Assembly: GCF_001884045.1 (NCBI RefSeq)
Contig: NZ_MACF01000119.1
Coordinates: 310,001-374,000, forward strand
Direction: 5' to 3'
Length of the DNA stretch: 64,000 bases
From: Bacillus mobilis
GTDB lineage: Bacteria; Bacillota; Bacilli; Bacillales; Bacillaceae_G
This document shows positions 36,100-46,208 of this stretch, piece after piece; within the stretch, counting starts at the first letter, position 1, and each line of letters starts with the position of its first letter. The notes under the pieces are model-generated. The model was not told where the DNA came from. It worked only from the letters and a program-made list of their open reading frames with translations, and ran no database searches. Position numbers and translations under genes: made by a program.

Positions 36100-36135
36100 A
36101 TACCTAGGTGGGGCCTAGGCGGTGTTTTCTTTTTA
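36100..36135 (+). promoter_or_regulatory. Hairpin in the mqo leader, terminator- or attenuator-like
   Basis: CCTAGG (36103-36108) and CCTAGG (36114-36119) pair around TGGGG, followed by GCGGTGTTTTCTTTTT. It lies about 60 bases before the mqo start. A TATAAT at 36054-36059 could be the -10 box before it, but no matching -35 is seen. Confidence 0.35.
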
Positions 36136-36195
36136 CGGCTTAGATATAGTGAACACCTACTCTTTTTTGCCAATATAGGGGATGGAGAGATTATC

Positions 36196-37698
36196 ATGAG
36201 CAACATGCAGCAAAAAACAGACGTTATCTTAATTGGTGCAGGAATTATGAGTGCAACGTTAGGCTCATTACTAAAAGAATTAGCACCTGAATGGGAAATT
36301 AAAGTTTTTGAAAAACTCGCAAGTGCCGGGGAAGAAAGCTCTAATGAATGGAATAATGCAGGTACAGGGCATTCTGCGCTATGCGAACTGAACTATACTT
36401 CCGAAAAATCTGACGGATCTATAGATATTGGTAAGGCTGTAAAAGTGAATGAGCAATTCCAGCTTTCAAGACAATTTTGGGCATATCTTGTAAAAAGTAA
36501 ATTAATTCGTAATCCACAAGATTTTATTATGCCTCTACCTCATATGAGTTTAGTACAAGGTGAAAAAAATGTTGAGTTTCTAAAAAACCGTTTTGAAGCG
36601 CTTTCAAAAAATCCACTGTTTCAAGGTATGGAATTTTCCGATGCTCCTGAAACATTAAAAAAATGGCTTCCACTCATTATGGAAGGACGTACACCAAACG
36701 AACCGATGGCTGCGACGAAGATTGACTCTGGAACAGATGTTAACTTCGGTGCATTAACACGTATGTTGTTTGATTACTTACAAACTAAAAATGTCGAGCT
36801 AAACTACAAACATAGTGTCGAAAATATTAAACGCACAAAGAATGGTTTGTGGGAAGTAAAAGTACACGATATGAATAGTGGTAAAATTGAGCATCATACT
36901 GCAAAATTCGTCTTTATTGGCGGCGGTGGCGGTAGCCTACCTCTACTACAAAAGACTGGAATTCCTGAATCAAAACATATCGGTGGATTCCCAGTAAGTG
37001 GACTATTTATGGTATGTAAAAACCAAAAAGTTGTAGAGCAACATCATGCGAAAGTTTACGGTAAAGCTAAAGTTGGCGCTCCGCCAATGTCTGTACCTCA
37101 CCTTGATACGAGATATATAGACAATAAAAAAGCTTTACTATTTGGACCGTTCGCTGGGTTCTCTCCTAAGTTCTTAAAAACTGGCTCAAACCTTGACTTA
37201 ATTGGTTCTGTAAAACCGAATAACGTCTTAACGATGTTAGCAGCTGGTGTAAAAGAAATGGGACTAACAAAATACTTAATTCAGCAAGTTATGTTATCAC
37301 ACGAAAAGCGTATGGAAGAATTACGCGAATTCATTCCGAACGCGAAAAGTGAAGATTGGGATATTGTAGTTGCTGGGCAACGTGTACAAGTAATTAAAGA
37401 TACTGATGCTGGTGGTAAAGGTACTCTTCAATTCGGTACAGAAGTTGTTAGTGCGGCTGATGGATCAATCGCTGCGTTACTAGGTGCTTCACCAGGTGCT
37501 TCTACTGCCGTTCACGTCATGCTTGAAGTATTAGAAAAATGTTTCCCAAGCCGCATGGTAGAATGGGAAGGAAAAATAAAAGAAATGATCCCTTCTTACG
37601 GCATTTCACTAACTGAAAATCCAAGATTATTCCAAGATCTTCACACTTCGACTGGTCGTACGCTTGGATTAAATGAAAAAGAAACAGTTCATAACTAA
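36196..37698 (+). CDS. mqo: Malate:quinone oxidoreductase (500 aa)
   Basis: This is a peripheral membrane FAD enzyme that oxidises malate to oxaloacetate and passes electrons to menaquinone. The N-terminal dinucleotide-binding motif is [40 protein letters not shown] is the family signature following it, and [20 protein letters not shown] and [20 protein letters not shown] are further MQO segments. Length is normal. The ATG at 36196 follows GGAGAG. It is monocistronic, with a strong terminator shared with the convergent lsr operon. Confidence 0.95.
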   Translation: MSNMQQKTDVILIGAGIMSATLGSLLKELAPEWEIKVFEKLASAGEESSNEWNNAGTGHSALCELNYTSEKSDGSIDIGKAVKVNEQFQLSRQFWAYLVKSKLIRNPQDFIMPLPHMSLVQGEKNVEFLKNRFEALSKNPLFQGMEFSDAPETLKKWLPLIMEGRTPNEPMAATKIDSGTDVNFGALTRMLFDYLQTKNVELNYKHSVENIKRTKNGLWEVKVHDMNSGKIEHHTAKFVFIGGGGGSLPLLQKTGIPESKHIGGFPVSGLFMVCKNQKVVEQHHAKVYGKAKVGAPPMSVPHLDTRYIDNKKALLFGPFAGFSPKFLKTGSNLDLIGSVKPNNVLTMLAAGVKEMGLTKYLIQQVMLSHEKRMEELREFIPNAKSEDWDIVVAGQRVQVIKDTDAGGKGTLQFGTEVVSAADGSIAALLGASPGASTAVHVMLEVLEKCFPSRMVEWEGKIKEMIPSYGISLTENPRLFQDLHTSTGRTLGLNEKETVHN

Positions 37699-37708
37699 TG
37701 AAGAAATT

Positions 37709-37740
37709 AAAAAACGTCCGATATATTCGGACGTTTTTTC
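37709..37740. terminator. Bidirectional terminator between mqo and lsrB
   Basis: AAAACGTCCGA and TCGGACGTTTT form an 11-bp stem with TATAT in the loop, with T/A runs on both sides. Confidence 0.9.
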
Positions 37741-37744
37741 TTTA

Positions 37745-38788
37745 CTAGAAATTATATTTATCAATATTCTCTTTCGTAAATACAACTCGCTCTGGTAATA
37801 CGATAATTCCGTTTCCTTCTGCCTCATAATCATAACCTTGGATGGAGTTTGGCTCTACTTTCACTTTTCCGATTCCTTTTACTTCGAAGCTATCCCCTAC
37901 TTTTAACTTCTTCCCTTTAACTACTATTTCATTTGCTACAAACGTTGCGAGTGCACCTTGTTGTTTTACATCCCATAATCCGAATTGTTGTACTGTTCCT
38001 CGTTTTACGTAATCACGCATAACGTTTGGTGTAGAGAAGCCAGTTACGGCTACTTTTTTATCCATTTTCAAGTTTTCAGCTGCTTGTGCCATTGCCGGAA
38101 GTGCCGTTGCATCCGGGCAAATGACTGCATTAATATCTGGATACGTTTTTAAAATGTTCTCCCCTACTGATAACGATTTTTGCGCATTATTTTCACCGTA
38201 CTGTGTCGTAACAATTTCCCAGTTCGGATATTTCTTTTTAATAATTTCTTTCGCTTTCGTTACCCATTGATTTTGATCCGTTACTGTTGGACTTGAATAA
38301 AAGAAGGCTACTTTGCCTTTATCTCCAATTTGCTTTGAAGTCATTTCAATTAATAAGTTAGCAAGTTGATCTGGTGTACCTTGGCTTATATAAAATGAAC
38401 GGTCTTTCGGATTCACATCAGAGTCCCACGTTAACACCGTCATCCCTTTTTTCTTAGCGCGTTGTAATGATTGTGATAGACCATCCACTGAAGTAGAGGA
38501 GATCATAAGTGCATCATAGTTTTGGTTAATAAAATTGTTTATATATTTCACTTGCCCTGATACGCTTGCTTCAGACGGTCCATCATACTTCACTTGTACG
38601 CCTAGTTTATCTCCCATCTCTTTTGCTCCTTCACCACCAGATGTAAAGAAACCAACCCCAGTTAGTTTCGGAATGAATGCAAATTTCACATCATCCGCTT
38701 TTTTCTTATCTGCCGTTTGACTAGAACAAGCTATTAAACCGATTAAACAAATACATACAATGAATACAATCCCTAGTTTTCTCTTCAT
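37745..38788 (-). CDS. lsrB: AI-2 ABC transporter substrate-binding lipoprotein (347 aa)
   Basis: The protein captures autoinducer-2 outside the membrane. A lipobox (LIGLIACSS, Cys 21) anchors it. The six residues that bind R-THMF in Salmonella LsrB all have equivalents here: Lys 41 (FIPKLTG), Asp 122 (TWDSD), Asp 171 and Gln 172 (TVTDQNQW), Pro 225 and Ala 227 (ICPDATALP). This supports true AI-2 binding rather than ribose. It is the last gene of lsrACDB; its ATG overlaps the lsrD stop (ATGA) after GGGGG. Confidence 0.93.
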   Translation of the reverse strand: MKRKLGIVFIVCICLIGLIACSSQTADKKKADDVKFAFIPKLTGVGFFTSGGEGAKEMGDKLGVQVKYDGPSEASVSGQVKYINNFINQNYDALMISSTSVDGLSQSLQRAKKKGMTVLTWDSDVNPKDRSFYISQGTPDQLANLLIEMTSKQIGDKGKVAFFYSSPTVTDQNQWVTKAKEIIKKKYPNWEIVTTQYGENNAQKSLSVGENILKTYPDINAVICPDATALPAMAQAAENLKMDKKVAVTGFSTPNVMRDYVKRGTVQQFGLWDVKQQGALATFVANEIVVKGKKLKVGDSFEVKGIGKVKVEPNSIQGYDYEAEGNGIIVLPERVVFTKENIDKYNF

Positions 38789-39774
38789 GACATTTCCCCC
38801 TTATGCAAATTCTTTCTTTTCCCTGGTGTAATTTGATGTAATTTGAAATGTCTTATAATAACTGAAAGAATAAGAATAATACCAATTACTACGTTGGATT
38901 GTTCATTTGTTAAACCCGTCATTTGCAAACCATACTGCATTAACCCTATAAAAATACTTGCCAGTACAGTACCGATAATGCTTCCTTTTCCCCCTGTAAT
39001 AAGTGTCCCTCCTAATACAACTGCTGTAATAATTGGTAAAATCGTTTCACTTCCCATATCTGCACGTGCGGAACCGAAATATGCAGTTAAAAAAGCGCCC
39101 CCTAATCCACCTCCTAACCCGGAAATTATGTAAGCGATGATAACTACTTGTTTCGTTTTAATCCCTGTGTATTTTGCTGCGTTTTCGTTCGCTCCTGTTA
39201 ATTTTACGTGACGCCCATATACAGTTCGGTGGAATAATAAAGTACATAAAACTGTTAATACGATCAGTATCCATAATAAATTCGGTATCCCTATAAAACT
39301 ACCATTTGCCAGTTGTACAAATGATTCAGGTAAACCACTTATCCCTTCATATCCAGAAGCTCCTGCCCCTCCCGAAATGACGAGTGCAATTCCTCCGTAT
39401 AAAAACATCGTTCCGAGTGTAACGACAAGTGGCTCTACATCTGTCATTTTTATAATGATTCCGTTTAAAGCTCCTGCTAAGCAACTAATGATTAGGGCTA
39501 TTATGACAGCAAATAAAATAGGTATTCCGTTCATCCAAAGCACACCGATCAAGATTGAAGTGAGCCCCATTATTGAGCCGACCGATACATCAATTCCTCC
39601 TGTTACAATAACGAAAGTCATTGGTATCGCAGCGATTGCGATAAATAGAAAATCATTTGTACTAAAAAGAAGGTTACTAATATTTAAGAAATCACTACTT
39701 ATAAAACTAAAGAGAATGAATTCTATAAAAAGTAATACAATTAGAACACCTTCCCATCTATATAAATACTTCAT
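38785..39774 (-). CDS. lsrD: AI-2 ABC transporter permease LsrD (329 aa)
   Basis: The chain has eight to ten membrane helices with the RbsC-type permease motif [16 protein letters not shown] near residue 66. A later loop [19 protein letters not shown] contacts the ATPase. The start at ATG 39774 follows GGAGG and overlaps the lsrC stop; a longer in-frame start at 39801 would lie inside lsrC. Pairs with LsrC to form the AI-2 channel. Confidence 0.9.
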   Translation of the reverse strand: MKYLYRWEGVLIVLLFIEFILFSFISSDFLNISNLLFSTNDFLFIAIAAIPMTFVIVTGGIDVSVGSIMGLTSILIGVLWMNGIPILFAVIIALIISCLAGALNGIIIKMTDVEPLVVTLGTMFLYGGIALVISGGAGASGYEGISGLPESFVQLANGSFIGIPNLLWILIVLTVLCTLLFHRTVYGRHVKLTGANENAAKYTGIKTKQVVIIAYIISGLGGGLGGAFLTAYFGSARADMGSETILPIITAVVLGGTLITGGKGSIIGTVLASIFIGLMQYGLQMTGLTNEQSNVVIGIILILSVIIRHFKLHQITPGKRKNLHKGEMS

Positions 39775-40724
39775 AGATTCATCCTCCTTTCTGCCCTCCA
39801 CTTTTTCATAACACTATCTAATATGACGATTAATAATAATAAGAAACCTGAAATAGCATTATTCCAAAATGCTGGTATTTTTAAAAATACGAGTGAACTG
39901 CTTATCGCCTCTAAAAATAACGCTCCTAATGCAGCTCCAAATATAGAACCCGTTCCTCCTTTTAAATGAATTCCTCCTAGTACAGCGGCTGCGATAACCT
40001 GTAGTTCCATCCCAGTACCTGTTTGGTTAGGAACGAACCCGATATTCATAACAAAAATGCAACCAGCGAGCGCAGCACTTATGCCTGATATAATAAACGC
40101 ATATATCTTTACTTTATTAACTGGTATACCAATAAGTCTCGCGCCATCTTCATTATCACCTACCGCATAAAAGTATCTCCCGTATGGTACTTTCCTTAAA
40201 AAGAAGTATAGTAGTAGTAAAATAATCAGAACAACCCATACAGTTATTGGCAGACCAAGTATGACGATAGATGAGAGTTGCTTAAAATTGTTTGGAATAT
40301 CTTCAATCCATTTTCCGCCTGTGAAAATTAACATCGCACCTCTAATGATCCCTAACATACCTAATGTCATAATAATAGCTGGTACTCGAAGCTTCGCAAC
40401 GCCAACTCCGTTTACAAAACCAATAATAGCCCCAAGTATTATAGCGGCAGTAATAGACAAGATTGCACTAAATCCATCCGTTAACAACATCCCGCAAACC
40501 GCTGCGCTTAATCCCATAATTGAACCAACTGATACGTCTATATTTTTCGTAAATAAGACAAACGATTGGCCAATTGCTAGCACGACTAAAATAACGCTAG
40601 ATTTCATCATTAAAGATAACGAGTTAAGTTGAACGAAACTTGGATTTATCATTCCGACAATGGCAATATAACTTAGTAATAACAGTATGATAGATGTTTC
40701 GTGCATTTTATACATACGTTTCAT
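39771..40724 (-). CDS. lsrC: AI-2 ABC transporter permease LsrC (317 aa)
   Basis: This is a multi-helix permease with [20 protein letters not shown] and the EAA-like loop AVGDNEDGARLIGIPVNKVK. It lies between lsrA and lsrD with 4-base overlaps at both ends, so stoichiometric translation is likely. It forms the membrane channel with LsrD. Confidence 0.9.
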   Translation of the reverse strand: MKRMYKMHETSIILLLLSYIAIVGMINPSFVQLNSLSLMMKSSVILVVLAIGQSFVLFTKNIDVSVGSIMGLSAAVCGMLLTDGFSAILSITAAIILGAIIGFVNGVGVAKLRVPAIIMTLGMLGIIRGAMLIFTGGKWIEDIPNNFKQLSSIVILGLPITVWVVLIILLLLYFFLRKVPYGRYFYAVGDNEDGARLIGIPVNKVKIYAFIISGISAALAGCIFVMNIGFVPNQTGTGMELQVIAAAVLGGIHLKGGTGSIFGAALGALFLEAISSSLVFLKIPAFWNNAISGFLLLLIVILDSVMKKWRAERRMNL

Positions 40725-42202
40725 TCCGTTACACCTCCGTAAGCAAGACGTGTAACTTCATCTACATTCACCTTTTCTTTCTCCAAATGAGAAACAAATT
40801 TTCCATTTCGCATTACATATACACGGTTTACTAATTGAACAATTTCTTCAACATCTGAAGAGATTAATAATATTGCGAGTCCTTCCCTTTTCATTTTTTC
40901 TATCGTCTCATATACTTCAAGCCTTGCTTTCGCATCAATTCCGCGAGTCGGTTCATCAAGAATAATAATTTTCGGATTACACGCAAGATATTTTGCAAGT
41001 ACGACTTTTTGCTGATTACCTCCTGATAAAGATGCTAGAACTTCATCCATGCTTCGTACAACAATTCGAAACTGTTCTATATACGACTTTACTAAAGCGC
41101 TTTCTTTTTCTTGGTTAATGAAAAAGCGACAATTCTGATGTAAACATGCTGCAGTCATATTTTCTTTAACCGATGCAATTGAGAAAATACCATTTCTGGC
41201 TCTATCCTCTGGCACATAAACAAGTCCTTCTCTTAGTCTTTTATGCAAAGAGCATGAATCAATTGATTTTCCTTCTAATAAAATGGAACCTGATTTTATA
41301 GATTTTAATCCTAATATCGATTCTGCTAATTCAGTTCTGCCCGATCCAACAATGCCCGCAATACCTACAATTTCACCAGCATGTACAGTGAATGATATAT
41401 TTTCGAAAGCGTGACTCGTTATATCAGATACTTCTAATATTTTTTTCGTTTCTTTTGTCTCTTGCACTATTTCTCTTTCCTCTTCTTGTTTATACCCTTG
41501 CGGCAATAAACCCTCCATTAGCATGTCATATGTATAGTTACATACATCCCCTTGGCTTATAATCATTCCATCACGTAAAATCGCTACTTTGTTGGCAATT
41601 TCAAAGATTTCTGGAAAGCGATGCGTAATATATATCATCCCAATTCCTTTTTCTTGTAAATTTTTCATCAGCACAAAAAGACTCTTAATTTCGTGAGTTG
41701 TTAATGTCGATGTTGGCTCATCTAAAATAAGAATCTCGGCTTCTCGTATTAATCCTCTTACGATTTCTACTAACTGTTGCTGCGCAATGGATAGTGATCC
41801 TCCTAGTTCATTAAGGTCAATATCCCATCCTAAACTGTCAATTAATTGCTGAATCTTTACTTTTAATTCCTTTTTCTTCCTTTTCAGTCCGATACATATA
41901 TTTTCTTCAATGGTCATATGCGGAAAAATGAGTGGTTCTTGTGGTATTAAGTAAACCCCTTCTCTGTGTGCTTCTTTCGGATTTGCAAACTGTTTCCTCA
42001 TTCCTTTTACATACATTTCTCCACTATCATACGAATATAACCCCGTTAATATTTTCATTAATGTTGATTTTCCAGCACCATTTCCCCCAACTAAAGCGTA
42101 TATCTCACCACGCTCTAATTGTAAGTTTACTTCTTTTAGTACAAGTTGATTTGAAAACGCCTTACTCATTTCCTTTACTTGTAATAAAGGTACGTTATCC
42201 AC
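40721..42202 (-). CDS. lsrA: AI-2 ABC transporter ATPase LsrA (493 aa)
   Basis: Two ATPase domains are fused, as in sugar-type importers. NBD1 has VGGNGAGKSTLMKI (Walker A), LSIAQQQLVEIVRGL (signature) and EILILDEPTSTLT. NBD2 has VGSGRTELAESILG in the atypical Walker A position of this family, LSGGNQQKVVLAKYL and IIILDEPTRGIDAKAR. The degenerate second Walker A is normal for sugar-type double ATPases. It starts the lsrACDB operon, divergent from lsrR. Confidence 0.93.
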   Translation of the reverse strand: MDNVPLLQVKEMSKAFSNQLVLKEVNLQLERGEIYALVGGNGAGKSTLMKILTGLYSYDSGEMYVKGMRKQFANPKEAHREGVYLIPQEPLIFPHMTIEENICIGLKRKKKELKVKIQQLIDSLGWDIDLNELGGSLSIAQQQLVEIVRGLIREAEILILDEPTSTLTTHEIKSLFVLMKNLQEKGIGMIYITHRFPEIFEIANKVAILRDGMIISQGDVCNYTYDMLMEGLLPQGYKQEEEREIVQETKETKKILEVSDITSHAFENISFTVHAGEIVGIAGIVGSGRTELAESILGLKSIKSGSILLEGKSIDSCSLHKRLREGLVYVPEDRARNGIFSIASVKENMTAACLHQNCRFFINQEKESALVKSYIEQFRIVVRSMDEVLASLSGGNQQKVVLAKYLACNPKIIILDEPTRGIDAKARLEVYETIEKMKREGLAILLISSDVEEIVQLVNRVYVMRNGKFVSHLEKEKVNVDEVTRLAYGGVTE

Positions 42203-42224
42203 ATGATGTCACCTGCCTTTATAC

Positions 42225-42308
42225 AGAACATTTTTTGAGAAAATGATTATTTGTTCTACTTGTTTTGTAGCATTGTATATTCCTTTTTTCATATCTAGAA
42301 CATTTTTT
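42225..42308. promoter_or_regulatory. lsr divergent control region with candidate LsrR sites
   Basis: The 197 bases between lsrA and lsrR contain AGAACATTTTTT twice (42225-42236 and 42297-42308) and an inverted TTGTTCT (42251-42257). This spacing of half-sites suits the large SorC-type repressor LsrR, which would control both operons. Confidence 0.45.
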
Positions 42309-42399
42309 TCATCAGACTATTAATCGTTTCAACTGGAATAAACAAAATATACGGCACATATGTTTAAGCATTGGTCAATTGTTGAAAGGGATGACGAGT

Positions 42400-43332
42400 A
42401 TGACACAGCTGAACTTTGAAGAGAATTTATTAACTAAAGTAGCTTGGTACTATTATAAAGATCAATTAACACAACAGGAGATCGCTTCACTTCTTCATAT
42501 TTCTAGAAATAAAGTCGTCCGGTTATTAGATAAGGCACGCAGTGAAGGTATCGTTACATTTCACGTAAAAGGTACTGGTTTGCACTGTTTAAGTATTGAA
42601 CGTGACCTAATGAAAAAATTCCACTTAAAAGATGCTTTCATAATCCCTACTCCAGTAAACAATTATCACGCTTCTCTCGGAAAAGCTGCTGCACAATATT
42701 TAGAAACTCAGCTCCAGCAAGGTGATTTACTCGGAATTGGCTGGGGAGAAACAATTAGCAAAATGCTAGAAAATATTCATTTTGAAAGTTCCATTAATCT
42801 TTCAATCGTAACGCTAACTGGCGGAGTAAATCACTATCTCCCGAGAAAACAAAACTATTTACACTACATGCAAGGTGATCTTCATATTATCCCTACGCCG
42901 TTTCTAGCATCCACAACCGAAATGGCACAAAGCATTTTATCAGAACCAAGTGTAAAGGATATGCTTCATGTCGCTTCACTTGCTCATACGGCTGTTGTTG
43001 GTATTGGAGGATTATCTCAAGACGCTACGATTGTAAAAGAAGAAAAATTAACACTATGTGAGATGACATATATTCGTAGTCAAAACGGGGCGGGCGATAT
43101 TTTAGGGCAGTTTTATAATACAGATGGGGATTTATTAAAGCTCCCGCATCACAACCGCCTTATTGGTACACCGCTCTCTATCCTTCGCAAAATGAAGCAT
43201 GTCATTGGTGTTGCTGGAGGTACAGAAAAGATAGATGCAATTTTTGGTGCTTTAAAAGGAAAGTTCATTCATACATTAATTACCGATGAGGAAACGGCTC
43301 TCTCCTTATTACGAAAGGATGGTGATTGTTAA
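42400..43332 (+). CDS. lsrR: SorC/DeoR-family repressor LsrR (310 aa)
   Basis: The N-terminal helix-turn-helix reads YKDQLTQQEIASLLHISRNK with VVRLLDKARSEG, the SorC family start. The sugar-phosphate-binding domain follows, with GIGWGETISKML and VVGIGGLSQDATIVKEE. Phospho-AI-2 is the expected inducer, releasing the lsr promoters. I start at ATG 42400, nine bases after AAAGGG; TTG codons upstream at 42379 are less likely. The stop overlaps the lsrK start (TAATG). Confidence 0.9.
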   Translation: MTQLNFEENLLTKVAWYYYKDQLTQQEIASLLHISRNKVVRLLDKARSEGIVTFHVKGTGLHCLSIERDLMKKFHLKDAFIIPTPVNNYHASLGKAAAQYLETQLQQGDLLGIGWGETISKMLENIHFESSINLSIVTLTGGVNHYLPRKQNYLHYMQGDLHIIPTPFLASTTEMAQSILSEPSVKDMLHVASLAHTAVVGIGGLSQDATIVKEEKLTLCEMTYIRSQNGAGDILGQFYNTDGDLLKLPHHNRLIGTPLSILRKMKHVIGVAGGTEKIDAIFGALKGKFIHTLITDEETALSLLRKDGDC

Positions 43333-44894
43333 TGTCTCATTTATTAGCTTTTGATGCTGGTACAGGAAGCATTCGAGCTGTTCTTTTTGATTTATTAGGT
43401 AATCAAATTGCGGTCAGTCAAAAAGAATGGATTCATAAAACGGATCCTCGTTACCCAGGTTCTATGAATTTTGATGTCATTGAAAACTGGCAACTTGTAC
43501 AACAATGTACGAAAGAAGTTCTGCAAAGAAGTAATATACCACCCTCTTCTATTCAAGCTATTAGCGCTACTAGTATGCGAGAAGGTTTTGTTTTATATGA
43601 TAAAGATGGGCAAGAAATATGGGCATGCGCAAATGTTGATGGGCGCGCATCAACTGAAGTTAGTGAACTAAAAGAAATTCGGTCACATCTTGAAGAAGAT
43701 TTATATACAAGATCTGGGCAAACTTTTTCATTAGGTGCTTTACCCCGCCTACTTTGGATTAAAAAACATGAACCAGACGTCTATAGCAATATTCATTCTT
43801 TTACGATGTTAAACGATTGGATTTTATATAAATTAAGCGGCGTACTGCAAATTGATTCCTCAAACGGATGTACGTCTGGTATTTTTGACTTACAAAATAG
43901 AGTGTGGGATAACGATGTCGCTAAGGAGTGCGGTCTAACGTTGCCATTTTCACCAACAGTAAATGAAGCTGGTACCGTTATCGGCAACGTTACAAAAGAG
44001 TGTGCAGTATTAACTGGATTACGTGAAGGAATTCCTGTCGTCGCCGGGGGCGGAGATGCTCAAATGGCATCGCTCGGAACTGGAGTCGTGAAGCCTAATC
44101 AAACCTTAATATGCGGCGGTAGTTTTTGGCAACAAGAAGTGAATATTACAGCGCCGATAACAGATCCACAAGCTGCAATTCGGGTAAATTGTCACGTCGT
44201 TCCGAACCTATGGCAATATGAAACAATCGCCTTTTTCCCTGGCCTTGTTATGCGCTGGTTTCGAGACGCTTTTTGCCAAGAGGAAAAGAAACTTGCTGAC
44301 AAACTCGGTGTAGATGCTTATGCATTATTAGAAGAACAAGCGAAAGACGTACCTGTCGGTTCATATGGTATTATCCCTACTTTTTCAAACGTTATGAACT
44401 ACATTTCTTGGCGTCATGCTGCACCTTCTTTTTTAAATTTAAGTTTAGATGCTGACAAATGCGGAAAAAAAGAACTGTTCCGTGCTATTGAGGAAAATGC
44501 TGCCTTCGTTACACTTGGTAACTTAAAATTAATAGAAAATCTCACAGGAACATTCCCTTCTGAAGTCATTTTTGCTGGTGGTGCTGCTAAAGGAAAACTG
44601 TGGCCACAAATTTTATCAGACGTACTCGGTATTCCTGTAAAAGTTCCCGTTGTGAAAGAAGCAGCTGCTTTAGGAACTGCGATTGCTGCTGGAATCGGGG
44701 CTGGCATATATTCATCTATGGAAGAAACTGCCGAACAGTTTGTACAGTGGGAGCACACATTTGAACCAGTTACTGAAAATCATGAACTATATAAAGAATT
44801 CTATGAAACATGGAAAACTGTGTATGACAGTCAGCTCGCTTTAGCTGATAAAGGGCTCACCTCACATATGTGGATTGCACCTGGTGCACTGTAA
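43332..44894 (+). CDS. lsrK: Autoinducer-2 kinase LsrK (520 aa)
   Basis: This is a FGGY-family carbohydrate kinase that phosphorylates AI-2 after uptake. The N-terminal ATPase motif is LLAFDAGTGSIRAVLFD, and the second half has EVIFAGGAAKGKLWPQILSD for adenosine binding. A catalytic-base Asp lies in PVVAGGGDAQMASLGTG. The protein ends with a long tail (LADKGLTSHMWIAPGAL). Length is as expected. ATG 43332 overlaps the lsrR stop. Confidence 0.93.
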   Translation: MSHLLAFDAGTGSIRAVLFDLLGNQIAVSQKEWIHKTDPRYPGSMNFDVIENWQLVQQCTKEVLQRSNIPPSSIQAISATSMREGFVLYDKDGQEIWACANVDGRASTEVSELKEIRSHLEEDLYTRSGQTFSLGALPRLLWIKKHEPDVYSNIHSFTMLNDWILYKLSGVLQIDSSNGCTSGIFDLQNRVWDNDVAKECGLTLPFSPTVNEAGTVIGNVTKECAVLTGLREGIPVVAGGGDAQMASLGTGVVKPNQTLICGGSFWQQEVNITAPITDPQAAIRVNCHVVPNLWQYETIAFFPGLVMRWFRDAFCQEEKKLADKLGVDAYALLEEQAKDVPVGSYGIIPTFSNVMNYISWRHAAPSFLNLSLDADKCGKKELFRAIEENAAFVTLGNLKLIENLTGTFPSEVIFAGGAAKGKLWPQILSDVLGIPVKVPVVKEAAALGTAIAAGIGAGIYSSMEETAEQFVQWEHTFEPVTENHELYKEFYETWKTVYDSQLALADKGLTSHMWIAPGAL

Positions 44895-44919
44895 CACATT
44901 ACATAAAGGAGTGAAAATT

Positions 44920-45282
44920 ATGTTAAAAGCGAATGAAAATGACTTTTCCTATCGCTTCGGTGATAACGGGCCGAAATATTTAATACAAGGTCCGAATATT
45001 GATCTTGGCCTTGTTGTCATTCAGCCTGGGCAAGAATTTCAAAACCACTATCATACGATGTGTGAGGAAGTCTTTTATGCATTAGAAGGTGAAATTGATT
45101 TCTATGTGAATAACGAAAGAGTTCCGATTAAACAAGGCGATGTCCTGCAAGTTCGCCCTCATGAATCTCACTATCTTATTAACCATTCTGACAAACCTTT
45201 TAAAGCAGTTTTTATTAAGTCACCACATTTACCAAATAAAGATACGGTACAAACTGAAAATCCAACATTAACGAAGGAGTGA
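44920..45282 (+). CDS. Cupin protein in the lsr operon (120 aa)
   Basis: A single-domain cupin: PGQEFQNHYHTMCEEVFYAL carries the G(X)5HXH(X)3-4E metal-binding motif, and GDVLQVRPHESHYLINHSD carries the second His. It lies between lsrK and lsrF, where no lsrG (phospho-AI-2 isomerase) is seen. It could be a stand-in isomerase or epimerase for phospho-AI-2, but that is inference. The ATG at 44920 follows AAAGGAG. Confidence 0.85.
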   Translation: MLKANENDFSYRFGDNGPKYLIQGPNIDLGLVVIQPGQEFQNHYHTMCEEVFYALEGEIDFYVNNERVPIKQGDVLQVRPHESHYLINHSDKPFKAVFIKSPHLPNKDTVQTENPTLTKE

Positions 45283-45288
45283 TTTCAA

Positions 45289-46071
45289 ATGACTTGGGGA
45301 TTTAAAAATCGATTAAACACAATTTTACCTGATGGCAGAGCGGTTATGTTAGCGATAGACCACGGCTACTTTTTAGGACCCATTCACGGGCTAGAACAAC
45401 CACTTGAAACAGTTAAAAACTTACTTCCTTATACAGATTCCCTCTTTTTAACGCGCGGTGTACTTAGCTCCTGTATTCCTGAAAACTGCAGCACACCGAT
45501 GGTTATGCGTGTATCAGGCGGAGCTACTGTCGTCGGTAAAGATTTAGCGAATGAAACAATTGTTACACCTGTAAAAGAAGCAGTGAAACAAAACGCAATT
45601 GGCGTCGGTGTTTCTGTTTTCGTCGGATCAGATTATGAAACACAAACAGTTTCAAATCTCGCAAATGTAGTTTCAGAAGCTCACGATTACGGTCTACCAG
45701 TACTCGGCATTACCGCTGTTGCGAAAGAACTGCAAAAACGTGAAGCTCGCTTTTTAGCACTCGCTTCCCGCGTATGCGTTGAAATGGGAGCTGACATTAT
45801 TAAAACGTATTACTGCGAAGGGTTCGAAAAAATTACAAGTACTTGCCCTGCTCCAGTCGTAATCGCTGGTGGACCAAAACTAGATTCAATTGAAGACGCA
45901 TTAAACATTACGTACAATGCACTGCAAGAAGGCGCAATCGGCGTAGACATGGGCCGAAACATATGGCAATCTGAACATCCTGCTGCCATGATTCAAGCGA
46001 TTCATGGCATAGTGAAGAATGGATTGAATGTGAAAGAGGCTCTCCAATTATATGAAGATGTAAAAAATTAA
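45289..46071 (+). CDS. lsrF: Phospho-AI-2 thiolase LsrF (260 aa)
   Basis: This is a class I aldolase-fold enzyme that transfers the acetyl group of the processed AI-2 phosphate to CoA. The sequence has AVMLAIDHGYFLGPIHGLEQ near the N-terminus and ADIIKTYYCEGFEKI with the Schiff-base Lys, as in the FbaB/LsrF group. PVVIAGGPK and EGAIGVDMGRNIWQ form the phosphate-binding end. Length equals the family. It is the last gene of the rightward lsr operon, seven bases after the cupin gene, followed by a strong terminator. Confidence 0.93.
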   Translation: MTWGFKNRLNTILPDGRAVMLAIDHGYFLGPIHGLEQPLETVKNLLPYTDSLFLTRGVLSSCIPENCSTPMVMRVSGGATVVGKDLANETIVTPVKEAVKQNAIGVGVSVFVGSDYETQTVSNLANVVSEAHDYGLPVLGITAVAKELQKREARFLALASRVCVEMGADIIKTYYCEGFEKITSTCPAPVVIAGGPKLDSIEDALNITYNALQEGAIGVDMGRNIWQSEHPAAMIQAIHGIVKNGLNVKEALQLYEDVKN

Positions 46072-46130
46072 AACAAACGACAGACTATTACACTTACATA
46101 TATACAAAATCAATATTTACTATAAGGAAA

Positions 46131-46180
46131 AGCCTCTATGTTAGATTACTAAGTAATCTAACATAGAGGCTTTCTTTTTC
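46131..46180 (+). terminator. Terminator of lsrRK-cupin-lsrF
   Basis: AAGCCTCTATGTTAGATTAC pairs over 20 bases with its reverse complement around a TTA-type loop, followed by TTCTTTTT. Confidence 0.9.
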
Positions 46181-46208
46181 ATTTTTTGTTCTGAATTGGG
46201 TCAAATTT

